Shown: positions 6,717-15,465, counted from the first letter of the stretch. The stretch is DNA of 16,644 bases from DUNY01 sp964520055 (GCA_964520055.1 CAZFME010000046.1:1-16644); one strand, 5' to 3'. A program made the numbers and translations. The notes: a model not told the origin generated them from the letters alone.

Positions 6717-6792
6717 GCTAACTGCCTTTGGCTTTTCCCGCTTTAAGATAATCTTTGCTCAAAACAAACCTTCATTTTTCGTTCTATAAAAA

Positions 6793-6854
6793 ATATGCCC
6801 CCCTAGCATAAACAGTTTTATTATTTTAACTGTCTAATAGTAAGGGGAGCATAT
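6793..6854. repeat. Long imperfect inverted repeat between convergent genes
   Basis: ATATGCCCCCCT (from 6793) faces AGGGGAGCATAT (ending 6854) with one mismatch, and an inner pair ACAGTT (6812-6817) / AACTGT (6828-6833) encloses 10 bases. It lies between the convergent kinase 1 and FrlB-like genes, so a structure acting on either transcript is plausible. Read as DNA, the two arms also look like abutting terminal inverted repeats of a lost insertion sequence. A small hairpin GGCAC / GTGCC (6933-6949) directly after the FrlB-like stop codon lacks a U tract. Confidence 0.5.
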
Positions 6855-6949
6855 CAACCTACTTAAAAATTAGTTTTGCACTTCCTTTTATTATTCCTTT
6901 AACTACAATATTATAAGACATAGCCGTTACTTGGCACTTAATTTGTGCC

Positions 6950-7921
6950 TTAATATTCAAACTGCCACATATATCTGCGTTCATCCATTGATTTACCGCG
7001 TAGCTCTGCCATCGTAGAGACGATAAAGCGCTCAATCGGAATCATGATCGATGATGCAAAGTATTCCACAACATTTTCGTCAATCACTCCGATATCAAGT
7101 TCCTGCATATCCAAAACTAAGCGACGATGTGCATATTTTTCAAGAAAACGCTCTACACGCTCATCCAGTGGACGAGTTTTCCCGACTGTTTTAATGAGAA
7201 TCAACGGAACCGACTCATCGGTAGTTTCAAAGGGCCCGTGGAAGTATTCGCCGGAATGCAGGTAGACAGCATGTTTGCACTGCATCTCCATAAGATGGCA
7301 GCAAGCCATGGTGTAAGCGGTGGCATAAGCAGGACCACTTGCTACAACATAGAACACACTGTCATCCTTAAAATCTCTGGCAAATTTCTCCGCTATGGGA
7401 AGCAGGGCGGTTTTGCCCTTACTAATGATATCATCAAGGTGATCATACGCACTCATAGCTTCTTCGTAGTATGGATAATTTTCAAATTGCTTTAGCACCT
7501 CAAAGCAGAACTTCAGAGACAGGGCCTGGTTGGCCTGGGAGTATATCTGTTGTTCTCCGTTAGAATATATGATTACATACTGGCCTGTTTTTGCCATGTC
7601 AGTATCGGGAAAACCCGTCATAGCAACAGTTATGGCGCCATAACTATTGGCAACCTTGACTGCCTCAACGGTTTCCGGAGTCGCTTTCAGTGAGCAGATC
7701 ACACATATACACCGTTCATCCAACATATTAGGTGTCGCATGGACGAACTCATTGCTGTTAAATATTTCGGTGGCAATACCCTTGGTCTCACACTGTATTA
7801 AATATTTGGCCGAGTAGATGGCTGCTTGGGAACCGCCACAGGCCACGAAATAAATTGCTTTTAATCCACCGACAGAATCCATTTTTGCTTTAATCTCACT
7901 AACTATTTGTTTGATTTTCAT
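6950..7921 (-). CDS. SIS-domain phosphosugar deglycase, FrlB-like
   Basis: This 323-residue cytoplasmic protein has two SIS domains. The ATG at 7921 is preceded by AGGAGG six bases away, which favours it over the in-frame GTG at 7948. The first SIS domain begins IYFVACGGSQAA (about 22-33) and the second FYVVASGPAYATA. SGEYFHGPF at about 221-229 is the loop with Glu and His that serves acid/base chemistry in FrlB/FraB and GlmS relatives. The C-terminus DERRY...FEY matches the ending of E. coli FrlB. Known FrlB enzymes split fructoselysine 6-phosphate into glucose 6-phosphate and the free amine, so a similar cleavage of a phosphorylated Amadori compound is inferred. It is the last gene of the minus-strand series, 33 bases after yjbQ. 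A GlmS-type isomerase or other sugar-phosphate lyase is the alternative. Confidence 0.85.
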   Translation of the reverse strand: MKIKQIVSEIKAKMDSVGGLKAIYFVACGGSQAAIYSAKYLIQCETKGIATEIFNSNEFVHATPNMLDERCICVICSLKATPETVEAVKVANSYGAITVAMTGFPDTDMAKTGQYVIIYSNGEQQIYSQANQALSLKFCFEVLKQFENYPYYEEAMSAYDHLDDIISKGKTALLPIAEKFARDFKDDSVFYVVASGPAYATAYTMACCHLMEMQCKHAVYLHSGEYFHGPFETTDESVPLILIKTVGKTRPLDERVERFLEKYAHRRLVLDMQELDIGVIDENVVEYFASSIMIPIERFIVSTMAELRGKSMDERRYMWQFEY

Positions 7922-7954
7922 ATTGAGCCTCCTGTTCTTGACCTCCACTATTAT

Positions 7955-8383
7955 CTATTCTCCTATGACTTGGATGAAGTATTTACGTGGCTTTACGCCG
8001 TCAAATTCCACAAAATAGATATCCTGCGCATGACCGCTGTGCATTTTACCGTCCACTACGGGGAGCAGGCAGTGGTTACCCGCCAGCATAGACTTGAGAT
8101 GGCCCGGAGAGTTTCCACCGGTAGTCCCATAGCTGGGCAGAAAATGTGCGTGCATATAGCACTCGTCCCTAGGGATTAAACGCTCCAATGCCTCTTCGAT
8201 ATCCTGTTCTACACACGGCAGACTTTCATTTATCATGATACCTGTGGTAGTATGTGCACTGATTACCGCTACCAACCCGTTCTTTATACCGGATTTTTCT
8301 ACGGCTACCCTTACCTTATCGGTGATTTTTATCATCTGGAATTCTTTTGTGCTGCGAACCTCTTCCACCGTCAATTTAACCAT
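7955..8383 (-). CDS. yjbQ: YjbQ/UPF0047 family protein
   Basis: This 142-residue single-domain protein fits the family length. The ATG at 8383 begins one base after the TAG of the upstream amidohydrolase gene, so translation is probably coupled; a GGGGGGA run lies nine bases upstream. Family motifs are AHTTTGIMINE (43-53), YMHAHFLPSYG, N..GHLKSMLAG, LPVVDGKMHSGHAQDIYFVEFDG and the C-terminal KYFIQVIGE. Usual members have LGxWQ where this has SGHAQ, which suggests a subfamily. Members have been annotated as secondary thiamine-phosphate synthase from weak activity, but the true role is unsettled. Placement inside a catabolic operon argues for a job in that pathway, perhaps on a phosphorylated intermediate (inference). 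Confidence 0.85.
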   Translation of the reverse strand: MVKLTVEEVRSTKEFQMIKITDKVRVAVEKSGIKNGLVAVISAHTTTGIMINESLPCVEQDIEEALERLIPRDECYMHAHFLPSYGTTGGNSPGHLKSMLAGNHCLLPVVDGKMHSGHAQDIYFVEFDGVKPRKYFIQVIGE

Positions 8384-8384
8384 C

Positions 8385-9239
8385 CTATTGTCCCCCCAAT
8401 CCCAAGAACTTCTCCGCATTTAGCCCAAGGATTTTCTCCATGGAGCCTTTTCGCATCGGAAGGCTTTCTACCCCTTCTCGGATACGGGCTGGGCGGAAAC
8501 GAGGGGCATTTGAGCCGAACATCACCTGTTCAAGAAAATTGTGCTCGATCCAGGTTGGCCCCATATTCTTCATAAAAATCTGGTCGAAAAAGCGTTTGGG
8601 TGAATCCAGGTAAAGCAAGCTGGTATCCGTATATACGTTGGGGAATTTAATCATAAGCATAACTGTCTCGTCTACCCATGGCCAACCAAAATGTGCCAAG
8701 CAAAAGCGCAGTGTGGGATATGCCATTGCCAAATCCTCATATTCTATTGGTCTACCGTAACGCGCGGGAGCATTGGGTTCCCAGCTAAGTCCCGCATGAA
8801 ACATAATTGGACGATTGTACTTTATGCATAGATCGTACAGCGGAGTCAGTCGCTTATCCATTGGATAAAGCTTTAAACGTGACAAGTTGAGCTTGAGCCC
8901 GGTAAGCCGCAGGTCTTTAAAGGCATATTCTGTCACCTCCGAAGCATCCGGACGGTAAGGATCTACACTTGCAAAACCAATGAATCGGTCCGGCTGCAGA
9001 TTGACCAGCTTATGCACCTCCTGATTGGAAACCAGGGTGTCACCGCTGACTGTGGTGAGATCCAGAGGTAGCAAGATAGATTTGTCAATCTTAGCAAAGT
9101 CCATGACAGTAAGTGTCTGCTCCATATCTGCCGGCCCCGTTTTATGAAGGGCATATTCGTTGCGGCGAAATTGCACCCTGCCGGAATCCTCACAAATATC
9201 TTTAAAAAACGCACAATGTACGTGAACGTCTATGATCAT
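8385..9239 (-). CDS. Amidohydrolase-2 family TIM-barrel metal hydrolase
   Basis: This 284-residue protein has the layout of amidohydrolase_2 enzymes: N-terminal MIIDVHVH with metal ligands H6 and H8, GLKLN (K116), MFHAG (H148), LAHFGWPW (H183), and VMFGSNAPR near the C-terminus (N244). The final position is normally Asp (GSDxP) and binds the metal or activates water; here it is Asn. The enzyme may be altered in chemistry, use one metal, or be a lactonase or decarboxylase relative. The ATG has only a weak GGTGG upstream. It starts 30 bases after the kinase 2 gene and ends one base before yjbQ. It probably hydrolyses or decarboxylates an intermediate of the non-sugar half (inference). Confidence 0.8.
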   Translation of the reverse strand: MIIDVHVHCAFFKDICEDSGRVQFRRNEYALHKTGPADMEQTLTVMDFAKIDKSILLPLDLTTVSGDTLVSNQEVHKLVNLQPDRFIGFASVDPYRPDASEVTEYAFKDLRLTGLKLNLSRLKLYPMDKRLTPLYDLCIKYNRPIMFHAGLSWEPNAPARYGRPIEYEDLAMAYPTLRFCLAHFGWPWVDETVMLMIKFPNVYTDTSLLYLDSPKRFFDQIFMKNMGPTWIEHNFLEQVMFGSNAPRFRPARIREGVESLPMRKGSMEKILGLNAEKFLGLGGQ

Positions 9240-9269
9240 ACATTAACCACCATACCTTTTATATATCAC

Positions 9270-10061
9270 TTAATAGGGTTCAAACAACCCTATAATTTTT
9301 GCTGATGTTTGTGCACCTATTTCAAGACAGGCCTGTATGTCCATTGAGGAAATAACGCCATATAAAAATCCAGAGGCGAAAGCATCCCCTGCACCAACTG
9401 TATTGACAACCTTTACGCCTTCTACAATACCCTGCTCGTAGAATTGCTTACCATCATAGGCTAAAGCACCATTTTCGCCAAAGGTGGCAATTAACAGTTC
9501 CGGCCCATAGGAAATACCCTGTTTTAAAAACTCCTCCACTTCGTGTGTCCTCTTTTCAAACGAAAACTGACCCCAGTTGATATTTCGTAAAATTTGCGGT
9601 ACATGGGGATGATTGTGCTTTATGGAAAAATCAAAAAATACCTTTCCGCCCTTTTCCCGCATTAGCGGCAGCTGTTCAACAACATTCCAAGATAAGTCTG
9701 TGTGTATAATGTCATGCTCCTGTATAAACTCCATATCTTTCGGCTGCAAGCTGTAGTCTTGCATCACACCGCGAATACGCTCACCATGCACACGATCCTT
9801 ACCGTTAAGGGACATTTTGATGACCGCCGTCTTTCCCTGTGGCACTACATGAACATGGGAGGTATCAATCCCATACTTTGAGAGCGTGTTCAGCATCAGC
9901 TTACCATAATCATCGTCTCCTACCGCACTAATAACCGACCCCTTGATACCGCGCTTTGTCAAATTAATCAGTACGTCGACTCCATTTCCTGTGGCATAGC
10001 ACCGGTTTTGAAGATTTTCATAAACGTCGATACAAATAAAACCTACAACAGCTACCCTCAT
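9270..10061 (-). CDS. PfkB-family sugar kinase, fructoselysine 6-kinase-like (kinase 2)
   Basis: This is a 263-residue ATP-dependent sugar kinase, close to the length of FrlD (about 260). Landmarks shared with E. coli FrlD are GDDDYG, the DTSHVHV strand, RVHGERIRGVMQDY, HDIIHTD, FFDFS, FGENGALAYDG and NTVGAGDAFASGF with G223-A-G-D226 as the catalytic motif. The usual PGGNAVN at the sugar-binding region reads ATGNGVDV here, which may signal a different sugar or aglycone. It lies 56 bases after hyuB and 30 before the amidohydrolase gene in the same direction, within an apparent operon. The ribosome binding site (AAAGG) is weak. Like kinase 1, its substrate is inferred from resemblance and context. 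Confidence 0.87.
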   Translation of the reverse strand: MRVAVVGFICIDVYENLQNRCYATGNGVDVLINLTKRGIKGSVISAVGDDDYGKLMLNTLSKYGIDTSHVHVVPQGKTAVIKMSLNGKDRVHGERIRGVMQDYSLQPKDMEFIQEHDIIHTDLSWNVVEQLPLMREKGGKVFFDFSIKHNHPHVPQILRNINWGQFSFEKRTHEVEEFLKQGISYGPELLIATFGENGALAYDGKQFYEQGIVEGVKVVNTVGAGDAFASGFLYGVISSMDIQACLEIGAQTSAKIIGLFEPY

Positions 10062-10117
10062 ACATATACAGCCTTTCTACGGGAAAACACCCTCAAGCGG
10101 ATATTTTCCCAAAATAT

Positions 10118-11872
10118 TTAAGCTCTAAGTTTTGCGGTTTCCTCCACATCTATAACATAATCCCCATTCTCATCACAAATGATAGCAACCTTATAGTCAT
10201 TCCTGGCACTCTCCAGGGAAACCTTGTTTTCATATACATCACGCAGAACTTTCTCAACAGGTCGTTTAAGCGGATCCCCGTATCCACCCGAACCGGGGGT
10301 CAACACCCGAATAATATCACCCTTGTTGACAGGATGATTACTGCATTTATTGGACAGTCGAATTTCAGTGCCGTTTGGCAATACTCGGTAGAATGCACCA
10401 CCGGCACCATCCTTGCCTCCTTCCAGCCCCCATGGAGAGAATTTATGACGGTCACCAAGACATGTGGTAGAAACCCCATCGCCAATAATCTCAAACTCAC
10501 GGGCGATTCCTAAACCCCCACGAAACTGACCTGCGCCGCCAGAGTCTTTTCTCAGCTCATATTTCTTTACTAAAATGATAGGAAACTCAATCTCCAGAGC
10601 CTCAACAGGCATATTGGAGGTATTTGTCATATGCACTTGAACACCGCTCAAGCCATCCGCATGCTTGCTGGCACCGGAACCACCGGCAATCGCCTCATGG
10701 TATATATAGAAGTGGTCCGGGTTGTTTTCCAGCATCCCGGTAAATACAACAGAAGTACAAGCGCCGTTACATCCTGCTACAATGCGTTCCGGTACCACGG
10801 GTGCAAGGGCCCCAAAAATAACATCCGGTAGACGCTGGCAGGTATCAATCATAACACCTACAGGTGCAGGGTGTGTGGAGCAAACCAAGCATCCAGGCGG
10901 AGCATAGACTCTAAACGCTCTGTAGATACCGGCATTGGAAGGAATATCAGGACCTATGAGAGCCTTTAATGAGTAAAACACTGTAGCCAACAATGAGTTA
11001 TATGGAACATTTATCGGTGCTTCCACCTGATCGCAGGTGCCTGTAAAGTCAAAATCCATAAAGTCATCCTTAATAGTGATGGTAACAGATATAGGTAATG
11101 GGTCCGGATATTTTTCACCAGCATTGTCCATGTAATCTGTGAATTTATAGACACCGTCCTTCAGATTGCGAATTACGGCACGCAATCTCCTTTCCGCATA
11201 GTTTTGCAGCTCATCCATGCAGTCAAGCAGCATCACATCATAGCGTTTAAAGGCATCCTTCAATCTGCGTACACCAACGCGATTGGCAGATATTTGAGCA
11301 ATCAGGTCACCATAGCGTTCTTTGGGGACACGAGTATTTGCAAGTATCAAATCCATTACATTATCAAGCACCTTATCGTTTTCACATATGCGAATTATCG
11401 GCAGCTTTAGCCCCTCTTGAAAAATACTTACCGCGTCGCCAGAGGTGCTTCCCGGTATCTTCCCACCTATATCAGAATGATGCGCCATATTCACAACCCA
11501 GCCGATCATGGTGTCACCTTCAAAAGCAGGAGCCGCTATAACAATGTCAGGCAGGTGATTACCACCACCGTTGTAAGGATCATTTCCGATAAACATGTCA
11601 CCGGGACGAATAGTTTCCTTGGGATGTTTCTTATAAAGCTCTTTCACAAATGTTAATAAAGAACCCAGGTGAATTGCAAGGTTTTCAGCTTGGGCAACCA
11701 TATTGCCGTCGGGATCCACTATTCCGGTGGAAACATCACGACGTTCCTTTATATTTGTTGAATATGCACTCTTAATAATAACCGTTGTAACTTCTTCTGC
11801 AATGGAAAGCAAGAGGTTGCCTATAATTTCCACCGTTACGGCATCAGCTTTTTTGTTTGTTTTCTGGCTCAT
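10118..11872 (-). CDS. hyuB: Hydantoinase B / oxoprolinase-family beta subunit
   Basis: This 584-residue protein belongs to the HyuB family, which with HyuA forms ATP-dependent cyclic-amide hydrolases (5-oxoprolinase, N-methylhydantoinase) or, in other members, carboxylases (acetone and acetophenone carboxylase). Family blocks are IGNDPYNGGGNHLPDIVIA (about residue 93 onward), NMAHHSDIGG, FDFTGTCDQVEAPINVP, AIAGGSGASKHADG, DSGGAGQFRGGLG and the C-terminal GSGGYGDPLKRP. The ATG overlaps the hyuA stop by one base (TAATG) and has GGAGGTG seven bases upstream, so HyuA and HyuB are translationally coupled. The subunit acts in the cytoplasm. Family alone cannot decide between ring hydrolysis and carboxylation; the neighbouring Amadori-type genes favour hydrolysis of a cyclic amide (inference). 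Confidence 0.93.
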   Translation of the reverse strand: MSQKTNKKADAVTVEIIGNLLLSIAEEVTTVIIKSAYSTNIKERRDVSTGIVDPDGNMVAQAENLAIHLGSLLTFVKELYKKHPKETIRPGDMFIGNDPYNGGGNHLPDIVIAAPAFEGDTMIGWVVNMAHHSDIGGKIPGSTSGDAVSIFQEGLKLPIIRICENDKVLDNVMDLILANTRVPKERYGDLIAQISANRVGVRRLKDAFKRYDVMLLDCMDELQNYAERRLRAVIRNLKDGVYKFTDYMDNAGEKYPDPLPISVTITIKDDFMDFDFTGTCDQVEAPINVPYNSLLATVFYSLKALIGPDIPSNAGIYRAFRVYAPPGCLVCSTHPAPVGVMIDTCQRLPDVIFGALAPVVPERIVAGCNGACTSVVFTGMLENNPDHFYIYHEAIAGGSGASKHADGLSGVQVHMTNTSNMPVEALEIEFPIILVKKYELRKDSGGAGQFRGGLGIAREFEIIGDGVSTTCLGDRHKFSPWGLEGGKDGAGGAFYRVLPNGTEIRLSNKCSNHPVNKGDIIRVLTPGSGGYGDPLKRPVEKVLRDVYENKVSLESARNDYKVAIICDENGDYVIDVEETAKLRA

Positions 11873-13938
11873 TATTTTTCACCTCCGTTATAAGTCAGTA
11901 TAAGATTATAAAAACCGTCGGTCTTAGCTGTCCAGTCAGGCGGGATAGCAATGGTAGAATCCATCTGCTCCAAAATGACAGGACCGGTAAAGGTACATCC
12001 GGGCATCAATTCTTCACGCTGATATATATTCGTTTCAATGAACTCTGCCTCACCCTGGAATAAAACCTTCCTACTTTCAATAGGTGAAGGCAGCTTAGCA
12101 TCCGGATCACAAGGTAGCTCCATGAGCTCAGGCTTATCTATATCTCCTATTGCAGAAATGCGGTAATTAACAATCTGAACACGATTTTTCTCGTTGTAAT
12201 AGCCGTAGTTTTTCTCGTGTTCTTTATGGAAATCTTTAATAGCCTGAGCCAGCACCGCTTCGGTCATCGGGCAATCAGGCAGCTCAATGGAAATCTCATA
12301 GTTTTGGAATTCATAGCGTGCATCAATAAAGCGCTGATAACTTCTCTTTTCTGCTGCAACGCCTTCTCTGATTAGCATTTCCCTACCTTCGTCTTTCATT
12401 GAGTTGAAAACTTCATTGATCTCGTCAATGTTTTTATTTTCCGCAATCATGATATTTGAGCGGCTCAGGTCGAATTTAACATCTGCCATTAACAGACCCA
12501 ACGAACACAGTGTACCGGGAGACGGCGGGATGATAACAGTGTTAATACCCAATTCGCGAGCGATCTCACAAGAATGGAGTGGTCCTGCACCGCCGAATGC
12601 CATCAGTGTAAATTCGCGAATATCATATCCCCGCTCAACCGAAACCAGTCGCACTGCACGCATCATACTGGAGTTTATAACAGATATAATGCCGTTTGCC
12701 GCTTGAATCATGCTAAGATCAGCCTTCTCGCAGATATGTTCCTGAATGGCTTGCTGAGCAAGATCTGTATGAACCTTAAAACGGCCGCCTAGGATTTTTT
12801 CTTGGTTGAGCTTACCAAGTACGATATTGGCATCCGTCACAGTAGGCTTAGTACCTCCAACACCATAGCAAGCAGGTCCGGGTCTTGCACCGGCACTCTC
12901 AGGACCAACCTTGAGCGCACCACCATCATCAATATAGGCAATACTTCCTCCACCTGCACCGATGGTGATTATGTCAATCATCGGTATACGTGCAGGATAA
13001 CCTTCCACCAGACGTTCGGAAGAGAGCTGTGACTTTCCGTCTTCGATAAGGCTGATATCGGCACTTGTTCCACCCATATCAAAGGTGATGATCTTATTGC
13101 ACTTGCACTGTTCACCGATGTAGACTGCACCAATAACACCCGCACTTGGGCCGGAAGCGGCTGTCTTGATAGGAAAATCAATGGTTTCTGAGATGGAAAT
13201 GATACTGCCATTAGACTGGGTGACATATGGATGGACTGTAATTCCTGTATCCCTAATGCATCGCTCAAAATTATGAACATATTTTTTCATAACCGGGCCG
13301 AGGTATGCATTTAAGACAGTGGTACTCATACGTGAGAACTCACGAAACTCCGGTACCAGCTCACTTGAAATAGAAACATATACTTCAGGATAAATCTCCT
13401 TGATGATTTCTTTAATACGAAGCTCATGTGCAGGATTAAGAAAAGAGAATATAGTGCACACAGCTATGGCACTTACCTTTTTGGCCTTTAGATACTCAGT
13501 AGCTTTACGTACATCATCTTCATTTAACGGGACCAGAACACTACCGTCATGCAGTATTCTTTCTCTTACCTCACATGTCATACCCTCCGGGATTAGCGGC
13601 TGTGGCTTAGGCTTGAGCAAATCATACAAAGAAGGCCTCTTTTGCCAACCTATTTCCATCAAATCTTTGAAACCTGCGGTCGTAATCAAACCTATTTTGG
13701 AACCTTTTTTTTCGATCAAGGCATTTGTGGCAACAGTTGTGCCATGTGCCAAGTACTCTATTTCCTCAGGTTTGATCTTGTAGTTGTCCAATATTTTCTC
13801 AACACCAGTGACAATTGCAATAGATGGGTCCTCCGGTGTAGACGGATGTTTGTAATGAACAAGCTCCCCTGTCTTGGTATTCGACAATGAAAAATCCGTA
13901 AATGTACCGCCTACATCAACACCTATCATATAAGCCAT
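11872..13938 (-). CDS. hyuA: Hydantoinase A / oxoprolinase-family alpha subunit
   Basis: This 688-residue protein is the ATP-using subunit paired with HyuB. I start it at the ATG at 13938, which has AAGG-type sequence a few bases upstream and begins MAYMIGVDVGGTFTDF; the in-frame ATG at 13956 lacks a site. The N-terminal phosphate-binding motif GVDVGGTFTD is followed by HGTTVATNALIEKKG, IGWQKRPSLYDLL, a second ATPase motif FDMGGTSADISL near 285, ARPGPACYGVGGT near 350, and FGGAGPLH near 446. Length and a separate HyuB fit the N-methylhydantoinase A type rather than the fused 5-oxoprolinase. It is first of the tight gene series (hyuA, hyuB, kinase, amidohydrolase, yjbQ, SIS). It lies about 490 bases after the epimerase gene, from which it is separated by a decayed epimerase fragment. 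No clear promoter of its own was found. Confidence 0.93.
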   Translation of the reverse strand: MAYMIGVDVGGTFTDFSLSNTKTGELVHYKHPSTPEDPSIAIVTGVEKILDNYKIKPEEIEYLAHGTTVATNALIEKKGSKIGLITTAGFKDLMEIGWQKRPSLYDLLKPKPQPLIPEGMTCEVRERILHDGSVLVPLNEDDVRKATEYLKAKKVSAIAVCTIFSFLNPAHELRIKEIIKEIYPEVYVSISSELVPEFREFSRMSTTVLNAYLGPVMKKYVHNFERCIRDTGITVHPYVTQSNGSIISISETIDFPIKTAASGPSAGVIGAVYIGEQCKCNKIITFDMGGTSADISLIEDGKSQLSSERLVEGYPARIPMIDIITIGAGGGSIAYIDDGGALKVGPESAGARPGPACYGVGGTKPTVTDANIVLGKLNQEKILGGRFKVHTDLAQQAIQEHICEKADLSMIQAANGIISVINSSMMRAVRLVSVERGYDIREFTLMAFGGAGPLHSCEIARELGINTVIIPPSPGTLCSLGLLMADVKFDLSRSNIMIAENKNIDEINEVFNSMKDEGREMLIREGVAAEKRSYQRFIDARYEFQNYEISIELPDCPMTEAVLAQAIKDFHKEHEKNYGYYNEKNRVQIVNYRISAIGDIDKPELMELPCDPDAKLPSPIESRKVLFQGEAEFIETNIYQREELMPGCTFTGPVILEQMDSTIAIPPDWTAKTDGFYNLILTYNGGEK

Positions 13939-14032
13939 GAATCCTTCACCTTCCATACTATATATTTACTTGCAATTTATTTACTTAGCCTTCTATTCAT
14001 GCAATGCCCTTTTAAGCTTCTATTCTAATTAC

Positions 14033-14218
14033 CTAATAGCACCTCTTAATATAACCAGCCTTTACTGTCCGGCCAAGGATGAGCAGTTGGCAAACGTCAA
14101 GCATTCCCTTTAAAAGCGGTTCGTTTACCTAGTACGGCATTTGACCGAACTCCTTTGCATAATTGAGTCGGTTCTAGCTGATTGTAGTCAGAGGTTTGAG
14201 AGCAAGTGTAACCTATCC
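14033..14218 (-). pseudogene. Decayed fragment of an FrlC-like epimerase gene
   Basis: The minus-strand frame ending at 14033 reads VTLALKPLTTIS, stop, NRLNYAKEFGQMPY, stop, VNEPLLKGMLDVCQLLILG and RTVK before its final TAG. It aligns without gaps to the intact neighbour at 14425-15276 from ITLALEPLTKIS to ILGETVE. Over the 40 positions from V/ITLALK/E to GMLDV I count 23 identities. The equivalents of its metal-ligand region keep LDV but LEP has become LKP. At least two internal stops and loss of both ends make it a dead gene piece. It lies directly downstream of the intact copy, so it is most simply the residue of a tandem duplicate or of a replaced ancestral gene. Confidence 0.85.
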
Positions 14219-14424
14219 AAAGAGCTCAATTTGCTAGCTAAATTATTGATGTTTTTATAAATGATTGAAAAAATAGGTGGTTTAGATAGATAAGAGCATA
14301 TAAAATATAAAAAGGTTTTACTAATACGTATTATGATGTTATATTATCATATTTATTTTTTATTGTAAATAGACATTCAATATGGACACCTAATACAATG
14401 CCGATAATGGCAACTATATTTATC
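14219..14424. other. AT-rich spacer between epimerase stop and pseudogene
   Basis: No gene is seen. The stretch contains a perfect 12-base palindrome TAATACGTATTA (14322-14333), a weak TGCC / GGCA hairpin (near 14399-14412) just after the epimerase stop, and long A/T runs. Further upstream sequence of the decayed epimerase may lie at 14219-14240 but is too degraded to read. With the pseudogene, the whole gap from 13939 to 14424 has no intact gene. Confidence 0.5.
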
Positions 14425-15276
14425 TTATAAACGCTCAGTACCATCCATTATCCAATTTTTCATGGCTTTGATCGACTGTTGTATTGCAATATTAGGCTGT
14501 AAATAGTACCGTCTATCATTCATTTCCATAGAAAAATATCCATTGTATCCGAGTCTCAGGGCCTCATTTACATAATGATCCACTGGAAGTATCCCATCAC
14601 CAAAAGCAAGATGACCCTCAGGCTTTCCGTCCATAACATGTATGTGGACAAGCTGACGACCCAAAGCATTAAAATAATCTTCCACAGTCTCCCCTAGTAT
14701 TGCCATTTGACCAACATCAAGCATCCCTGCCAATGCAGGCGATGATACATCTGATATCATATCTGCAAGCTCAGTTGCGTAGTTTATAAGATTCGAGCTG
14801 ATTTTTGTAAGAGGCTCAAGTGCAAGAGTAATGCCATATTCCATAGCATATCCAGAAACTATTTTGAGCGAATCACGGGAGCGTTTTAATGCCTCTTCCT
14901 TGCTTTCGTTAAGATAACCCCATCCAGCACTGACTATCATCAAGGGTGACCCTAACATCGCAGCAATACGAATATTTTCTTTGAAATACTCAATACTTCT
15001 TTTGTGAATCTCAGGCTCCCTAGCAGCAAGGTTATATGGGTATAGCACCTGTTCCGGTGTATACGCAACTACTTTAATATGATGTGATTCAATTTCATTT
15101 TTTATCCTTTGCAGACTATCAGGCGTTACATCCTTGTAATATAAATGTGGCGAACCACCCCAGATTTCAATGTTTTTTATTCCGAAACGATCCATATCTT
15201 TAAGAAAATACTCGAATGGATAATGGCAATATGGATAGCTCATAACTGCAAATCGCGTTAAAATATCTTTTCTCAT
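14425..15276 (-). CDS. Sugar isomerase/epimerase, FrlC-like TIM barrel
   Basis: This 283-residue member of the xylose-isomerase-like TIM-barrel family resembles fructoselysine 3-epimerase FrlC in IEIWGGSPH, VVAYTPEQ..YPYN, the IVSAGWGY strand, LALEPLT, GMLDVGQM, HIHVMDGK and FSMEMN. Metal ligands inferred from the family are E154, D187, H213 (or H211) and E251. It would interconvert stereoisomers of the glycated sugar before phosphorylation and act in the cytoplasm. GGGAG lies 11 bases before the ATG, a slightly long spacing. It is oriented with the hyuA-to-SIS series but separated from hyuA by a gap holding a dead copy of itself. It diverges from the MFS gene. Other possible roles are hexulose, tagatose or allulose 3-epimerisation. 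Confidence 0.85.
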   Translation of the reverse strand: MRKDILTRFAVMSYPYCHYPFEYFLKDMDRFGIKNIEIWGGSPHLYYKDVTPDSLQRIKNEIESHHIKVVAYTPEQVLYPYNLAAREPEIHKRSIEYFKENIRIAAMLGSPLMIVSAGWGYLNESKEEALKRSRDSLKIVSGYAMEYGITLALEPLTKISSNLINYATELADMISDVSSPALAGMLDVGQMAILGETVEDYFNALGRQLVHIHVMDGKPEGHLAFGDGILPVDHYVNEALRLGYNGYFSMEMNDRRYYLQPNIAIQQSIKAMKNWIMDGTERL

Positions 15277-15426
15277 AATAAGCTTTACTCCCTTTTGGAA
15301 ATTCCATTTTTTTCGGAAAACCCTTTAGCTATAAACTTGTACCAATGCAAGGTATTTCATTTTGTTACCACTACATTTAAAATAAAGCTTCAATCTAAAG
15401 CAGGCCACATATTAAAGGGAATGGTT

Positions 15427-15443
15427 GTAATTATTAAAATTAC
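15427..15443. promoter_or_regulatory. Operator-like inverted repeat before the MFS gene
   Basis: GTAATT (15427-15432) and AATTAC (15438-15443) form a perfect inverted repeat with a 5-base spacer. It lies where a -35 element would be for the extended -10 at 15466, and in the divergent region shared with the epimerase gene. A regulator binding here could control both. No regulator gene is visible in the window. Confidence 0.35.
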
Positions 15444-15465
15444 TTATCTTAGTAGAAAAACATTG

